A stretch of 64,000 nt of DNA from Acidimicrobiales bacterium (GTDB taxonomy: Bacteria; Actinomycetota; Acidimicrobiia; Acidimicrobiales; JADJXE01), in assembly GCA_016716005.1 (NCBI GenBank), contig JADJXE010000001.1, forward strand, positions 385,001 through 449,000, in the 5' to 3' direction. The first letter of the stretch is position 1. Every line of letters starts with the position of its first letter. This document shows, piece after piece, positions 8,599 to 16,462 of the stretch. The translations under genes were made by a program, and so were the position numbers. The notes below the pieces were generated by a model. That model ran no database searches. It was not told the DNA's origin and saw only the letters and a list, made by a program, of their open reading frames with translations.

Positions 8599-10950
8599 TC
8601 ATCCGCGGAGCGTGGCCCGGTGCGCCGTCTCCACCGCGCCGATGCAGCGCGCCCGCACCTCGCCGACCTCGGCGTCGGTGAGGGTGCAGTCGAGCGCCTG
8701 CAGGCGCAGGGAGAACGCCAGGCTGCGGGCGCCCTCGGCCACACCCGCCCCGCGGTACACGTCGAACAGCCGGAGGGCGCTCAGCAGCTCGCCCGCGGCG
8801 GCGCGCAGCGTCGCCTCGACGTCCGCCGCCGGCTCGGTGTCGGGCACCACGAAGGCCAGGTCGACGTCGCTCGAGGGGAACCGGCTCACCGGCCGGTAGG
8901 GCCGCTCCCCCCGTGCCAGCGCGAACAGCGCGCCCAGGTCGAGGCCGAGCCACCCGACCCGCTCGACGATCCCGTGGGCGGCCAGCACGTCGGGGTCGAT
9001 CTCGCCGACCTCGCCGATCGGGGCACCGCCGGCCACCAGCTCGGCGGAGCGGGTGGGGTGCAGGCCGGGCGGTGTGGCGGCGCGCACCTCGACGCCGTCG
9101 ACCCGCAGGGCCGCGGCCAGCACGTCCCAGGCCCGCTTGGCCTCGGCCGCGTCGGCCCCGGCCAGCACCGCCCCCACGCGCTCCCGCTCGTCGGGCAGCT
9201 CCTCGCCGGGTCGGGGGGCGCCGAACACGTGGCCGATCTCGAAGAGGCGGGCGCCGGGCTGGCGGTGGTTCGCGTTGTGGGCCACGGCGCGGAGCAGCCC
9301 CGGCAGGAGCGACGTGCGCAGCACCGACTCCTCGGCGGCGAGGGGGTTCGCCAGGCGGACGCCGGCGGGGTCGAGGCCGGCGCGCTCCAGGTCGCCCGGA
9401 GCGAGGAAGGGGAGCGGCATCGCCTCGGAGAGCCCGAGACCCGTCAGCACGTCGCGCACCAGTCGGCGGGCCCGCTGGAAGGGCGTGAGGCTCCCTGCCT
9501 GGGTGGACCGGGGCACGCGCGCCGCGATCCGCGCGTAGCCGTGGTGCCGGGCGATCTCCTCGATCGCGTCGGTCTCGGTGCTGGAGTCGAGGCGCCACGA
9601 CGGCAGGGCGACCGAGAGCACGCCCTCGGCGACCCGCTCGGTGGTGAACCCGATCGGGTCGAGATAGCCGGCCACCTGCTCCTCGGCGAGCTCGGCGCCG
9701 AGCAGCGCGTTCACCCGCGCCATGCGGACCGTGACGTGCCCGCGCTCGGGGAGCACGCCCCGCTCGTCGATCGGGTCGGGCGCGGCCGTGGCGCCGAGCA
9801 GCTGGCAGAACCGGGCCATCGCCAGGTCGATGACCCAGGGGTCGCAGCCACGCTCGAACCGCGCCGACGCCTCGGTGCGCAGACCGAGGCGCTTCGAGGT
9901 GCGGGCGACCGCCATGGGCTCGAACCACGCCATCTCGACCAGCACGGAGCCGGTGTCGGGGGCGATCTCGCTGGAGGCGCCGCCCATGATCCCGGCGATG
10001 CCGACCGGGGCGTCGCGGGCGTCGCAGATGAGCAGGTCGTCGCCGACGAAGCGCCGCTCGACGTCGTCGAGGGTGACCATGGTCTCCCCCGGCCGCGCCC
10101 GGCGCACCCGCAACCCCCGGCCGGGGACACGGGCCAGGTCGTAGGGATGGTTGGGCTGGCCGAGCTCGAGCATCACGTAGTTCGAGACGTCGACCACGTT
10201 GTTGATCGGGCGCATGCCGGCGAGGGTCAGCCGGTCGGCCAGCCAGCGCGGCGACGGCCCCACGGACACCCCCTCGAGCACCCGGGCCACGAACCGGCCG
10301 CAGAGGTCGGGGTCGACGATCTCCACCGAGGCCAGCGCCGACGTGGCCGTGTCGCCGGCCTCCACGAGCACCGGCTCGGGGAGCGTGAACGGCACCCCCG
10401 AGCGCGCCGCCAGGTCGCGAGCCACCCCGGCCACCGACATGGCGTCGGGCCGGTTCGGGTTGATCTCCAGGTCGAACACCACGTCGGCCGTGATGCCGAG
10501 CGCCTCGGCCAGGGGCGCACCCACCTCCAGCGCGCCGTCGAGCACGAGGATGCCGGCGGCGTCGGAGCCGAGCTGCAGCTCGGCGGCCGAGCACAGCATG
10601 CCGTTCGACCACTCGCCGCGGAGCTTGCGCCGCCCGATCTCGAGGCCGCCCGGCATCACCGTGCCCAGCGTCGCCAGCGGCACCAGGTCACCGACCCGCA
10701 TGTTGAACGCGCCGCAGCAGATCTGGAGGGCCTCGCCGTCGCCACGGTCGACCTCGACCAGCTGGATGCGGTCGGCCTGGGGGTGGGGCCGCAGCGACAG
10801 GACCCGGGCCACCACGATCCCGCCGAGCCCCTCGCCGACGCGCTCGAGCGACTCGACCGTCATCCCGAGGTCGCTCATCGTCTCGGCCAGCTCGGCCGGG
10901 TCGCCGTCCAGGGGGGCCAGCTCGCGCAGCCACGACAGCAGGACGCGCAT
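8599..10950 (-). CDS. pheT: Phenylalanyl-tRNA synthetase, beta subunit
   Basis: 783-residue beta chain of the alpha2-beta2 enzyme that charges tRNA-Phe. Domains in order: N-terminal helix MRVLLSWLRELAP, tRNA-binding OB domain (about 40-150), B3/B4 editing domain (about 200-370, with RPDAMSVAGVARDLAA), B5 domain, the catalytic-like core (about 470-670, EAMPLPFLAPGDL), and the C-terminal ferredoxin-like anticodon-binding domain (PYRPVSRFPSSDVDLAFVV to the end). The ATG at 10950 shares one base with the pheS stop (TGATG), so synthesis of the two chains is coupled. Confidence 0.97.
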   Translation of the reverse strand: MRVLLSWLRELAPLDGDPAELAETMSDLGMTVESLERVGEGLGGIVVARVLSLRPHPQADRIQLVEVDRGDGEALQICCGAFNMRVGDLVPLATLGTVMPGGLEIGRRKLRGEWSNGMLCSAAELQLGSDAAGILVLDGALEVGAPLAEALGITADVVFDLEINPNRPDAMSVAGVARDLAARSGVPFTLPEPVLVEAGDTATSALASVEIVDPDLCGRFVARVLEGVSVGPSPRWLADRLTLAGMRPINNVVDVSNYVMLELGQPNHPYDLARVPGRGLRVRRARPGETMVTLDDVERRFVGDDLLICDARDAPVGIAGIMGGASSEIAPDTGSVLVEMAWFEPMAVARTSKRLGLRTEASARFERGCDPWVIDLAMARFCQLLGATAAPDPIDERGVLPERGHVTVRMARVNALLGAELAEEQVAGYLDPIGFTTERVAEGVLSVALPSWRLDSSTETDAIEEIARHHGYARIAARVPRSTQAGSLTPFQRARRLVRDVLTGLGLSEAMPLPFLAPGDLERAGLDPAGVRLANPLAAEESVLRTSLLPGLLRAVAHNANHRQPGARLFEIGHVFGAPRPGEELPDERERVGAVLAGADAAEAKRAWDVLAAALRVDGVEVRAATPPGLHPTRSAELVAGGAPIGEVGEIDPDVLAAHGIVERVGWLGLDLGALFALARGERPYRPVSRFPSSDVDLAFVVPDTEPAADVEATLRAAAGELLSALRLFDVYRGAGVAEGARSLAFSLRLQALDCTLTDAEVGEVRARCIGAVETAHRATLRG

Positions 10951-11981
10951 CAGAACTGCTCCAGGAAGCGCAGGTCGTTGCTGAACAGCTCGCGGATGTC
11001 GTCCACACCGTGGCGTTGCGCGGTCATCCGGTCGATGCCGAAGCCGAAGGCGAACCCGGTCCAGGTCTCGGCGTCGATCCCGACGGCCCGGAACACGTTG
11101 GGGTGGACCATCCCGCAACCCCCCAGCTCGAGCCACCCGGTGCCGCCGCAGCTGCGGCAGCCGCTGCCGCCGCAGAACACGCAGCTGATGTCGTACTCGG
11201 CCGACGGCTCGGTGAACGGGAAGTACGAGGGGCGGAGCCGGCTGTGGATGGAGGCCCCGAAGTACGCCGACGTGAACTCCTCCAGGGTGCCCGCCAGGTC
11301 GCCGAAGGAGATGCCCCGGTCGACCACCAGGCCCTCGATCTGGTGGAAGACCGGCATGTGACTGGCGTCGGCCGTGTCGCGCCGGTAGACGCGACCGGGC
11401 ATCACCGCGTAGACCGGCGGCTGCTGCTCGAGCATCACGCGGATCTGCACCGGGGAGGTGTGCGTGCGGAGCAGGATGCTCTCGCCGTCGCCCAGCTCGA
11501 GGTAGAGCGTGTCCCACATGGTCCGCGAGGGGTGCGCGGCGGGGATGTTGAGCGCCTCGAAGTTGTACCAGTCGGTCTCGACCTCGGGCCCCTCGGCCAC
11601 CTGGAAGCCCATGCCGACGAACACGTCCTCGAGGTGCTCGATGGCCTGGGTCACCAGGTGCAGGTGGCCCCGGCCCCGTTCCGCGTGGACCTCGGTCAGG
11701 TCGAGGCGCTCCGCGGCGAGGCGCTGGACGCGCGCCGTCGCCTCGAGGGCACGGCGGCGAGCCGCGACGGCCTCCTCGACGCGGGCCCGCGCCTGGTTGA
11801 GGGCCTGGCCCTCGGCGCGGCGCTCGTCCGGGCCGAGGGCGCCCAACCGCTGCTTGAGCTTGGAGAGCTCGGAGCGCTTGCCCAGCACGTCGGGCTCCAG
11901 GGCCCGCAGCTCGTCGAGCGTGGCGGCCGCCTCGATCCGATCGAGCGCGGCGCCTGCGGCCTGCTGGATGTCGTCGCTCAC
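10950..11981 (-). CDS. pheS: Phenylalanyl-tRNA synthetase, alpha subunit
   Basis: Catalytic alpha chain, 343 residues. The first 85 residues form the coiled-coil arm (KRSELSKLKQRLGALGPDER), then class II motif 1 (HPLTQAIEHLEDVFVGMGF type), motif 2 around LLRTHTSPVQIRVM, and motif 3 FAFGFGIDRMTAQRHGVDDIR. A CVFCGGSGCRSCGGTGWLE cysteine-rich stretch, common in this family, precedes motif 3. Start is GTG at 11981; no ribosome binding site is present, but a TAGCCT hexamer ends 8 bases upstream, so a leaderless message is likely. It heads the pheS-pheT unit. Confidence 0.96.
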   Translation of the reverse strand: MSDDIQQAAGAALDRIEAAATLDELRALEPDVLGKRSELSKLKQRLGALGPDERRAEGQALNQARARVEEAVAARRRALEATARVQRLAAERLDLTEVHAERGRGHLHLVTQAIEHLEDVFVGMGFQVAEGPEVETDWYNFEALNIPAAHPSRTMWDTLYLELGDGESILLRTHTSPVQIRVMLEQQPPVYAVMPGRVYRRDTADASHMPVFHQIEGLVVDRGISFGDLAGTLEEFTSAYFGASIHSRLRPSYFPFTEPSAEYDISCVFCGGSGCRSCGGTGWLELGGCGMVHPNVFRAVGIDAETWTGFAFGFGIDRMTAQRHGVDDIRELFSNDLRFLEQF

Positions 11982-11989
11982 GGGCGGGA

Positions 11990-11995
11990 AGGCTA
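11990..11995 (-). promoter_or_regulatory. Candidate -10 hexamer of pheST
   Basis: TAGCCT, 8 bases before the pheS GTG, in the 58-base gap behind gadB. No Shine-Dalgarno sequence lies between it and the start codon. Confidence 0.5.
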
Positions 11996-12039
11996 GGGCA
12001 CCCCGGCGACGGCCCGGGAACGGGTTCGGGCCGCCCGGA

Positions 12040-13437
12040 TCAGTGGTGGAACGACTGCTCGGCCAGCTCGGCGGGGATCGGCGCGCTCAGGCGGCCGAGC
12101 CAGTCGCACGCCTGGCGGAGGTCGCGCAGGAACAGCTCGGCCAGGTCGGGGCTGACACCGTTGCGAACCACGATCCGCAGGACCGACAGGTCCTCACGGT
12201 TGGCCGGCATGGTGTAGGCGGGGACGAGCCAGCCCCGCTCACGGAGCTTCCGCGACAGGTCGAACACGGTGTACGTCGTGATCGAGGGCTTCACCTTGAA
12301 CGCGAACACCGGGAGCTCGTCGCCCCGGGTCACCAGCTCGAAGGGACCGAGCCGCTCGATGCTCGACGACAGGTGGAGGGCGACGTCGCGGCACGTCTGC
12401 TGGATGCGCCGGTAGCCCTCTCGACCCAGCCGCAGGAACATGTAGTACTGGGCGATCACCTGGGAGCCCGGGCGGGAGAAGTTGAGCGCGAACGTGGGCA
12501 TGTCGCCGCCGAGGTAGTTCACCTTGAAGACGAGCTCGTCGGGGAGGTTGGCGGCCACGCGCCACACCACCCAGCCGACGCCCGGGTACACGAGGCCGTA
12601 CTTGTGGCCGGACGTGGAGATGGAGGCGACCCGCTCGAGGCGGAAGTCCCACACCAGGTCGGGGTCGAGGAAGGGGGCGACGAAGCCACCGGACGCCGCG
12701 TCGACGTGGACCGGGACGTCGATCCCCTGCTCGGCGGCCAGCCGGTCGAGGGCGGCACAGATGTCGGCGACGGGCTCGTAGCTCCCGTCGAAGGTGGAGC
12801 CGAGGATCGCCACCACGCCGATCGTGTTCTCGTCGACGAACGGCAGCATCCGCTCCGGCGTGAGGTGGAGCAGGTCGCCCTCGGCGGGCACGAAGCGGGG
12901 CTCGACCTCCCAGAAGTTGGCGAACTTCTCCCACACGACCTGCACGTTGGAGCCGAACACGATGTTGGGCCGGTCGGCGGGCCGGCCCGCCGCCCGGCGG
13001 CGCTGCTGCCAGCGCCGCTTGAGGGCGAGCCCGCCGAGCATGCACGCCTCGGACGACCCGGTGCACGACACCCCGGCGGTGTGCTCGGCCTCCGGCGAGT
13101 GCCAGAGGTCGGCGAGCATCCGCACGCAGCGCCGCTCGATGTCGGCCGTCTGCGGGTACTCGTCCTTGTCGATCATGTTCTTCTGGGCGGTCTCGGCCAT
13201 CAGCCGGTCCGCCTCGGGGTCCATCCAGGTGGTGACGAAGGTCGCCAGGTTGAGCCGGGCGTTGCCGTCGAGCATCACCTCGTCGCGGACCAGCTGGTAG
13301 GCCGTCTGAGGGAGGATCTCGCCGTCGGGGAGGCGCAGCCTGGGCAGCCCGTGGCGCGCGCCCGCTCGTGTGAACACCGGGTCCACGGTCCGCTCGTCGC
13401 GGGCCGGCGTGCCCCCCACCTCGCCCGAACCCGTCAT
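12040..13437 (-). CDS. gadB: Glutamate decarboxylase
   Basis: PLP enzyme (group II decarboxylase) converting glutamate to GABA with uptake of a proton. 465 residues, matching E. coli GadB. Visible: TGSSEACMLGGLALKRRW (substrate/PLP), VHVDAASGGFVAPF (PLP-ring Asp), and the Schiff-base lysine in STSGHKYGLVYPG near residue 275. The tail ends SFHH, so the C-terminal His that shuts the GadB active site at neutral pH appears conserved. ATG at 13437 has a strong AGGAGG site 5 bases upstream. No antiporter gene (gadC) is adjacent; it stands alone between translation genes. Confidence 0.94.
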   Translation of the reverse strand: MTGSGEVGGTPARDERTVDPVFTRAGARHGLPRLRLPDGEILPQTAYQLVRDEVMLDGNARLNLATFVTTWMDPEADRLMAETAQKNMIDKDEYPQTADIERRCVRMLADLWHSPEAEHTAGVSCTGSSEACMLGGLALKRRWQQRRRAAGRPADRPNIVFGSNVQVVWEKFANFWEVEPRFVPAEGDLLHLTPERMLPFVDENTIGVVAILGSTFDGSYEPVADICAALDRLAAEQGIDVPVHVDAASGGFVAPFLDPDLVWDFRLERVASISTSGHKYGLVYPGVGWVVWRVAANLPDELVFKVNYLGGDMPTFALNFSRPGSQVIAQYYMFLRLGREGYRRIQQTCRDVALHLSSSIERLGPFELVTRGDELPVFAFKVKPSITTYTVFDLSRKLRERGWLVPAYTMPANREDLSVLRIVVRNGVSPDLAELFLRDLRQACDWLGRLSAPIPAELAEQSFHH

Positions 13438-13467
13438 CCCTGCCTCCTCGTGCTCGTCCTCGGCCGG

Positions 13468-13473
13468 ACCCTA
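13468..13473 (-). promoter_or_regulatory. Candidate -10 hexamer of gadB
   Basis: TAGGGT, overlapping the stop codon of the upstream methyltransferase gene. It lies 30 bases before the gadB ATG, leaving a leader of about 24 bases that holds the AGGAGG ribosome binding site at 13443-13448. Confidence 0.4.
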
Positions 13474-14259
13474 GCCACTCGCTCCCGCCGCGACCCGACG
13501 CTGGCGGGCGACCTCGAAGCACATCACGGCGCCGGCCGCGGCCACGTTGAGCGACTCGGCCCGCCCCCCCATGGGGATCGTGACCACCTCGTCGAGGAGC
13601 GACACCGTCCCGGGCCCGAGCCCGCGCGCCTCGCCGCCCAGCACGACGGCGACCGGGCGGGTGAGGTCGACGGCGTCGTAGTCGGACCCGCCTCCCGCCA
13701 CCGTCCCCACCCGCCGGAGGCCCTGGGTGCCAAGCGCCGCGAGGACGGCGGGAGCCGCCCCCCCGGCCACCACCGGGATCCGCAGGACCGATCCGGCCGA
13801 CGCCCGCACCGCCTTGGGCGAGAAGGGGTCGACCGAGCCGGCGCACACGACGAGGGCGTCGGCGCCGGCCGCCTCGGCCGTGCGCAGGAGGGTGCCGGCG
13901 TTGCCGGGGTCGGCCAGATCGACGGCGACGACCACGAACGTGGCCGCGGCCGGCACGTGCGCACCGGCGGGCAGGGTGGCAACGGCCAGCACCGCTCGGG
14001 GTGTCACCGTGTCGGCCACGCGCTCGAGCACGCCGTCGGCCAGCTCGAGGCGCTCGGCTCCGGCGGCCACGGCCCGATCGGCCAGCCCGGCCAGCTCGGG
14101 CGGCGCGCCCGCGGGCAGGGCCACCGCCTGCAGGGGCCAGCCGCAGGCCAGGGCCTCACCCAGCAGGGTGGGCCCCTCCAGCACGAACGCACCCTCGTCC
14201 AGGCGCGCACTGCGGCGCCTCAGGAGGCGCCGCAGCCGCTGGACCTCGGGGTTGCGGAT
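13471..14259 (-). CDS. SpoU/TrmH-family RNA 2'-O-methyltransferase
   Basis: SAM-dependent RNA ribose methyltransferase with the trefoil-knot domain. The three SpoU motifs are present: DLADPGNAGTLLRTAEAAG, VVLGGEARGLG and IPMGGRAESLNVAAAGAVMCFE. A substrate-recognition domain precedes them (RNPEVQRLRRLLRRRSARLDEGAFVLEGP), typical of 23S rRNA or antibiotic-resistance-type members. The start is uncertain: no ATG, GTG or TTG occurs in frame before the conserved N-terminus. I set it at the ATC at 14259, giving 262 residues; GTG at 14184 would cut off conserved sequence. It follows rplT closely, a frequent actinobacterial order. The target nucleotide is unknown. Confidence 0.85.
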   Translation of the reverse strand: MRNPEVQRLRRLLRRRSARLDEGAFVLEGPTLLGEALACGWPLQAVALPAGAPPELAGLADRAVAAGAERLELADGVLERVADTVTPRAVLAVATLPAGAHVPAAATFVVVAVDLADPGNAGTLLRTAEAAGADALVVCAGSVDPFSPKAVRASAGSVLRIPVVAGGAAPAVLAALGTQGLRRVGTVAGGGSDYDAVDLTRPVAVVLGGEARGLGPGTVSLLDEVVTIPMGGRAESLNVAAAGAVMCFEVARQRRVAAGASG

Positions 14260-14291
14260 CGAGAGGCCGGCCGTGGTCGCCTCGTCCGGGG

Positions 14292-14654
14292 CTAGGACGC
14301 CTGGCGGGCGCTCTCGGCGACCCGCACGAGGGCCGCGAAGGCCGCAGGATCGGTGACCGCCAGATCGGCCAGCACCTTGCGGTCGACCTCGACGTCGGCC
14401 GCCTTCAGCCCGCTGACGAACCGGCTGTACGACATGCCCTCGAGCCGGCAGGCGGCGTTGATCCGCTGGATCCAGAGCGCCCGGAAGTCGCCCTTGCGGG
14501 CCCGCCGATCGCGGTACGCGTACTGCAGCGAGTGCATCACCTGCTCGTTCGCGGCGCGATACGAGCGGCTCTTGTTGCCGTAGTAGCCCTTGGCCCGCTC
14601 GAGGGTGGCCCGGCGGTGCTTCTTGCTGTGGACGGCGCGCTTCACCCTGGCCAT
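14292..14654 (-). CDS. rplT: 50S ribosomal protein L20
   Basis: 120 residues, beginning MARVKRAVHSKKHRRATLERAKGY, with a basic N-terminal extension and the globular C-terminal half (YRDRRARKGDFRALWIQRIN, GMSYSRFVSGLK). L20 binds 23S rRNA early in large-subunit assembly. It follows rpmI after 39 bases in the standard infC-rpmI-rplT order. In other bacteria L20 represses this operon by binding its mRNA; I see no clear copy of the rRNA-like site here. Confidence 0.97.
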   Translation of the reverse strand: MARVKRAVHSKKHRRATLERAKGYYGNKSRSYRAANEQVMHSLQYAYRDRRARKGDFRALWIQRINAACRLEGMSYSRFVSGLKAADVEVDRKVLADLAVTDPAAFAALVRVAESARQAS

Positions 14655-14693
14655 CGATGCTTCCTTTCCGAGGTGAGGAGGGGACGGTGCCGC

Positions 14694-14888
14694 TCAGCGA
14701 CCGAGGAGCCGCTTCACCTCGCGGGTGTCGGCGTCGGCCACGACCGCGGTCCGGTTCAGGCGTCGGGTGCGCGTGCTCGGCTTCTTCTCGAGCATGTGGT
14801 TCATGTTGGCCTGGCGGCGCATCAGCTTGCCGCTGCCCGTCACCTTGAAGCGCTTGGCCGCGCCGCGGTGGGTCTTCATCTTCGGCAT
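14694..14888 (-). CDS. rpmI: 50S ribosomal protein L35
   Basis: 64 residues, very basic: MPKMKTHRGAAKRFKVTGSGK, LMRRQANMNHMLEKKPSTRTRRL. This is the full normal length. It starts 18 bases after the infC stop with a CAGGAGACGACG leader containing a GGAG ribosome binding site, and lies upstream of rplT in one transcript. Confidence 0.96.
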   Translation of the reverse strand: MPKMKTHRGAAKRFKVTGSGKLMRRQANMNHMLEKKPSTRTRRLNRTAVVADADTREVKRLLGR

Positions 14889-14906
14889 CGTCGTCTCCTG
14901 GGGTTG

Positions 14907-15566
14907 CTAGGGCTGGGCCGGACCCGCCGCGGTCGCCTCGTCGGCCGACGCGGCCCCCTCGGCGGGGGCCACGGCAGGCTCGGCGCCCGTGGCCTCGGGC
15001 TCGGACCGCTTGCTGGCGGCCTTGGCCGCCGCTGCCTGCGCCCGCTTGTCGGGGGCCAGCACCATGGTCATGTTGCGCCCGTCGAGCCGGGGGGCGGCCT
15101 CCACCTTCGCCAGCGCGGAGACCTGGTCGGCGACCTGGTCGAGGATCCGCATGCCCAGCTCGGGGTGGTACACCTCCCGACCCCGGAACATGATCGTCAC
15201 CTTGACCTTGTGGCCCTCGGCCAGGAACTCGGCGATCTTGCGGGTCTTGGTGTCGAAGTCGCCGCCGCCGATCTTGGGCCGGTACTTCATCTCCTTGATG
15301 GAGACGTGGCTGGCCTTGCGACGGGACTCCTTGGCCCGCTGGGCCTCCTCGTACTTGTACTTGCCGTAGTCCATGATCCGGCACACGGGAGGGTTGGCCA
15401 GGGGCGCCACCTCGACCAGGTCGAGATCGAGCTCGCGGGCCATGTGGAGCGCCTCGGGCAGCGGCTTGATGCCGATCTGCTGGCCGTCGTGCGAGACCAG
15501 GCGCACCTCGCGGGCACGGATGCGGTCGTTGATCCGGGGCTCGTTGTTGGGGGTGGGCGCAGCTAT
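14907..15566 (-). CDS. infC: Translation initiation factor IF-3
   Basis: IF-3 prevents subunit joining and checks start codons. The N-domain runs NEPRINDRIRAREVRLV to DYGKYKYEEAQRAKE and the C-domain from SIKEMKYRPKI to MTMVLAPDK, followed by an unusual Ala/Glu-rich tail of about 40 residues (KRSEPEATGAEPAVAPAE). I place the start at ATA (15566), 12 codons before INDRI, behind a GGAG site 9 bases upstream; E. coli uses ATT here. The alternative is ATG at 15617, adding 17 residues (MSCPPPGRF) with no ribosome binding site. A rare start would allow IF-3 to limit its own synthesis. Confidence 0.93.
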   Translation of the reverse strand: MAAPTPNNEPRINDRIRAREVRLVSHDGQQIGIKPLPEALHMARELDLDLVEVAPLANPPVCRIMDYGKYKYEEAQRAKESRRKASHVSIKEMKYRPKIGGGDFDTKTRKIAEFLAEGHKVKVTIMFRGREVYHPELGMRILDQVADQVSALAKVEAAPRLDGRNMTMVLAPDKRAQAAAAKAASKRSEPEATGAEPAVAPAEGAASADEATAAGPAQP

Positions 15567-15798
15567 CGGAGTGCTCTCCGGGGCAAAGGGAAACCTCCCT
15601 GGTGGCGGGCAGGACATGGCAGCAAGCCGACGCCTGACCGCCGACCGCCACCCGGAGGGGTGGGGCTGGCGCCGCAGCGAGCGACCCGGACGCACCTCAC
15701 CCCGCGAGCAGGGCTCGGAGGGCTCGTGGCCGGGTGGGGACCGTGCGCGGGCCGTGTGACCCGGGCCGTGGCCCCGCTTCCTGTCTGTTGTGGTGTCG
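15567..15798 (-). promoter_or_regulatory. infC leader and divergent promoter region
   Basis: About 230 bases between infC and the divergent DUF1844 gene, with no gene of its own. Several GC-rich self-complementary stretches (for instance around 15740-15775) and a GGGAGGTTTCCC element near 15590 are visible. It probably holds the infC promoter and a structured leader, but I could not fit it to a known riboregulator. Confidence 0.3.
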
Positions 15799-15804
15799 TA
15801 GGGT
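15799..15804 (+). promoter_or_regulatory. Candidate -10 hexamer of the DUF1844 gene
   Basis: TAGGGT, 7 bases before the ATG at 15812, with no ribosome binding site between them; consistent with a leaderless message. Confidence 0.5.
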
Positions 15805-15811
15805 AGCCGAC

Positions 15812-16240
15812 ATGAGCAGCCTGTGGACACCAGAGGGTGAGCACCGGGTGGGGCCGCAGCAGGCACCGGCCGCGACCCCTCCCCCGCCACGGGCCGACGA
15901 CGCGCTCGCCGACGACGCGCTCGCCGACGACGAGCTCGACCCTGCCACGGCGGAGGCGGTCATGGCCGAGATGGCCCGGGTCCGCGAGCAGCTCGCCGAG
16001 GTGCCGGCCGAGGTGGTCGTGGCGAACCACGCCATGGGCCTGTACGAGCTGGCCGCCATCCACCTCAGCCAGGACCCCCCGAGCCTGGGTCAGGCGAAGT
16101 TGGCGATCGACGCGGTGGGCTGCCTCGTCGAGGGCCTGCGGGGCCGCCTCGGCGAGCCCGAGGCCACGCTGCTCGATGCCCTGACCCAGATCCGCCTGGC
16201 CTTCGTGCAGATCCAGGGCGCCACCGGCGCGACCGACTGA
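15812..16240 (+). CDS. DUF1844-like protein next to infC
   Basis: 142-residue soluble protein of unknown function. The C-terminal 80 residues (LYELAAIHLSQDPPSLGQAKLAIDAVGCLVEGLRG then LLDALTQIRLAFVQI) resemble the DUF1844 domain, which is often encoded beside infC in actinobacteria (for example in Streptomyces). The N-terminus is low-complexity with a repeated acidic DDALADDALADDELD run, encoded by a direct 15-base repeat. It is transcribed away from infC from a leaderless-type promoter; the ATG at 15812 is preferred to the in-frame upstream ATG at 15734, which lies in the promoter region. No catalytic motif is visible. Confidence 0.75.
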   Translation: MSSLWTPEGEHRVGPQQAPAATPPPPRADDALADDALADDELDPATAEAVMAEMARVREQLAEVPAEVVVANHAMGLYELAAIHLSQDPPSLGQAKLAIDAVGCLVEGLRGRLGEPEATLLDALTQIRLAFVQIQGATGATD

Positions 16241-16256
16241 CGGCCCCGGCAGGCGG

Positions 16257-16460
16257 TCACCGCCCGGCCGGCCGCAGCCCCGCCGCCTCCCAGCGGCCGA
16301 GCCGGCCGGCGACCACCTCGAACTCGACGGTCTCGCCCGCCTCGATGGTGCGGCTGCCGTCCGCGATCTGCGTGCAGTGGAAGAAGTGCTCCTGGCCGCC
16401 CTCGGCCCGCACGGTGCCGTACCCCTTCGCCTCGTCGAACGCAACGACCCGGCCTCGCAC
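16257..16460 (-). CDS. Cold-shock-domain protein
   Basis: Small OB-fold protein of 67 residues, VRGRVVAFDEAKGYGTVRAE. KGYGTV corresponds to the RNP1 motif (KGFGFI) and HFFHCTQI to RNP2 (VFVHFSAI), so single-stranded RNA or DNA binding is likely; the rest (TIEAGETVEFEVVAGRLGRWEA) completes the barrel. The start is GTG at 16460, two bases after the hisG stop, so it is the last gene of the riboflavin-hisG unit. It ends 16 bases from the convergent DUF1844 stop. It lacks some aromatic residues of classical CspA, so it is a divergent member. Confidence 0.8.
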   Translation of the reverse strand: MRGRVVAFDEAKGYGTVRAEGGQEHFFHCTQIADGSRTIEAGETVEFEVVAGRLGRWEAAGLRPAGR

Positions 16461-16462
16461 GG

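Noticed and set aside
10950..11995. T-box or phenylalanine attenuator before pheS
   Set aside because: The gap to gadB is 58 bases and the message seems leaderless, leaving no space for such an element.
11509..14295. 928-codon plus-strand frame over pheS, gadB and the methyltransferase gene
   Set aside because: Crosses three real genes and their intergenic gaps, with no domain; GC-driven shadow.
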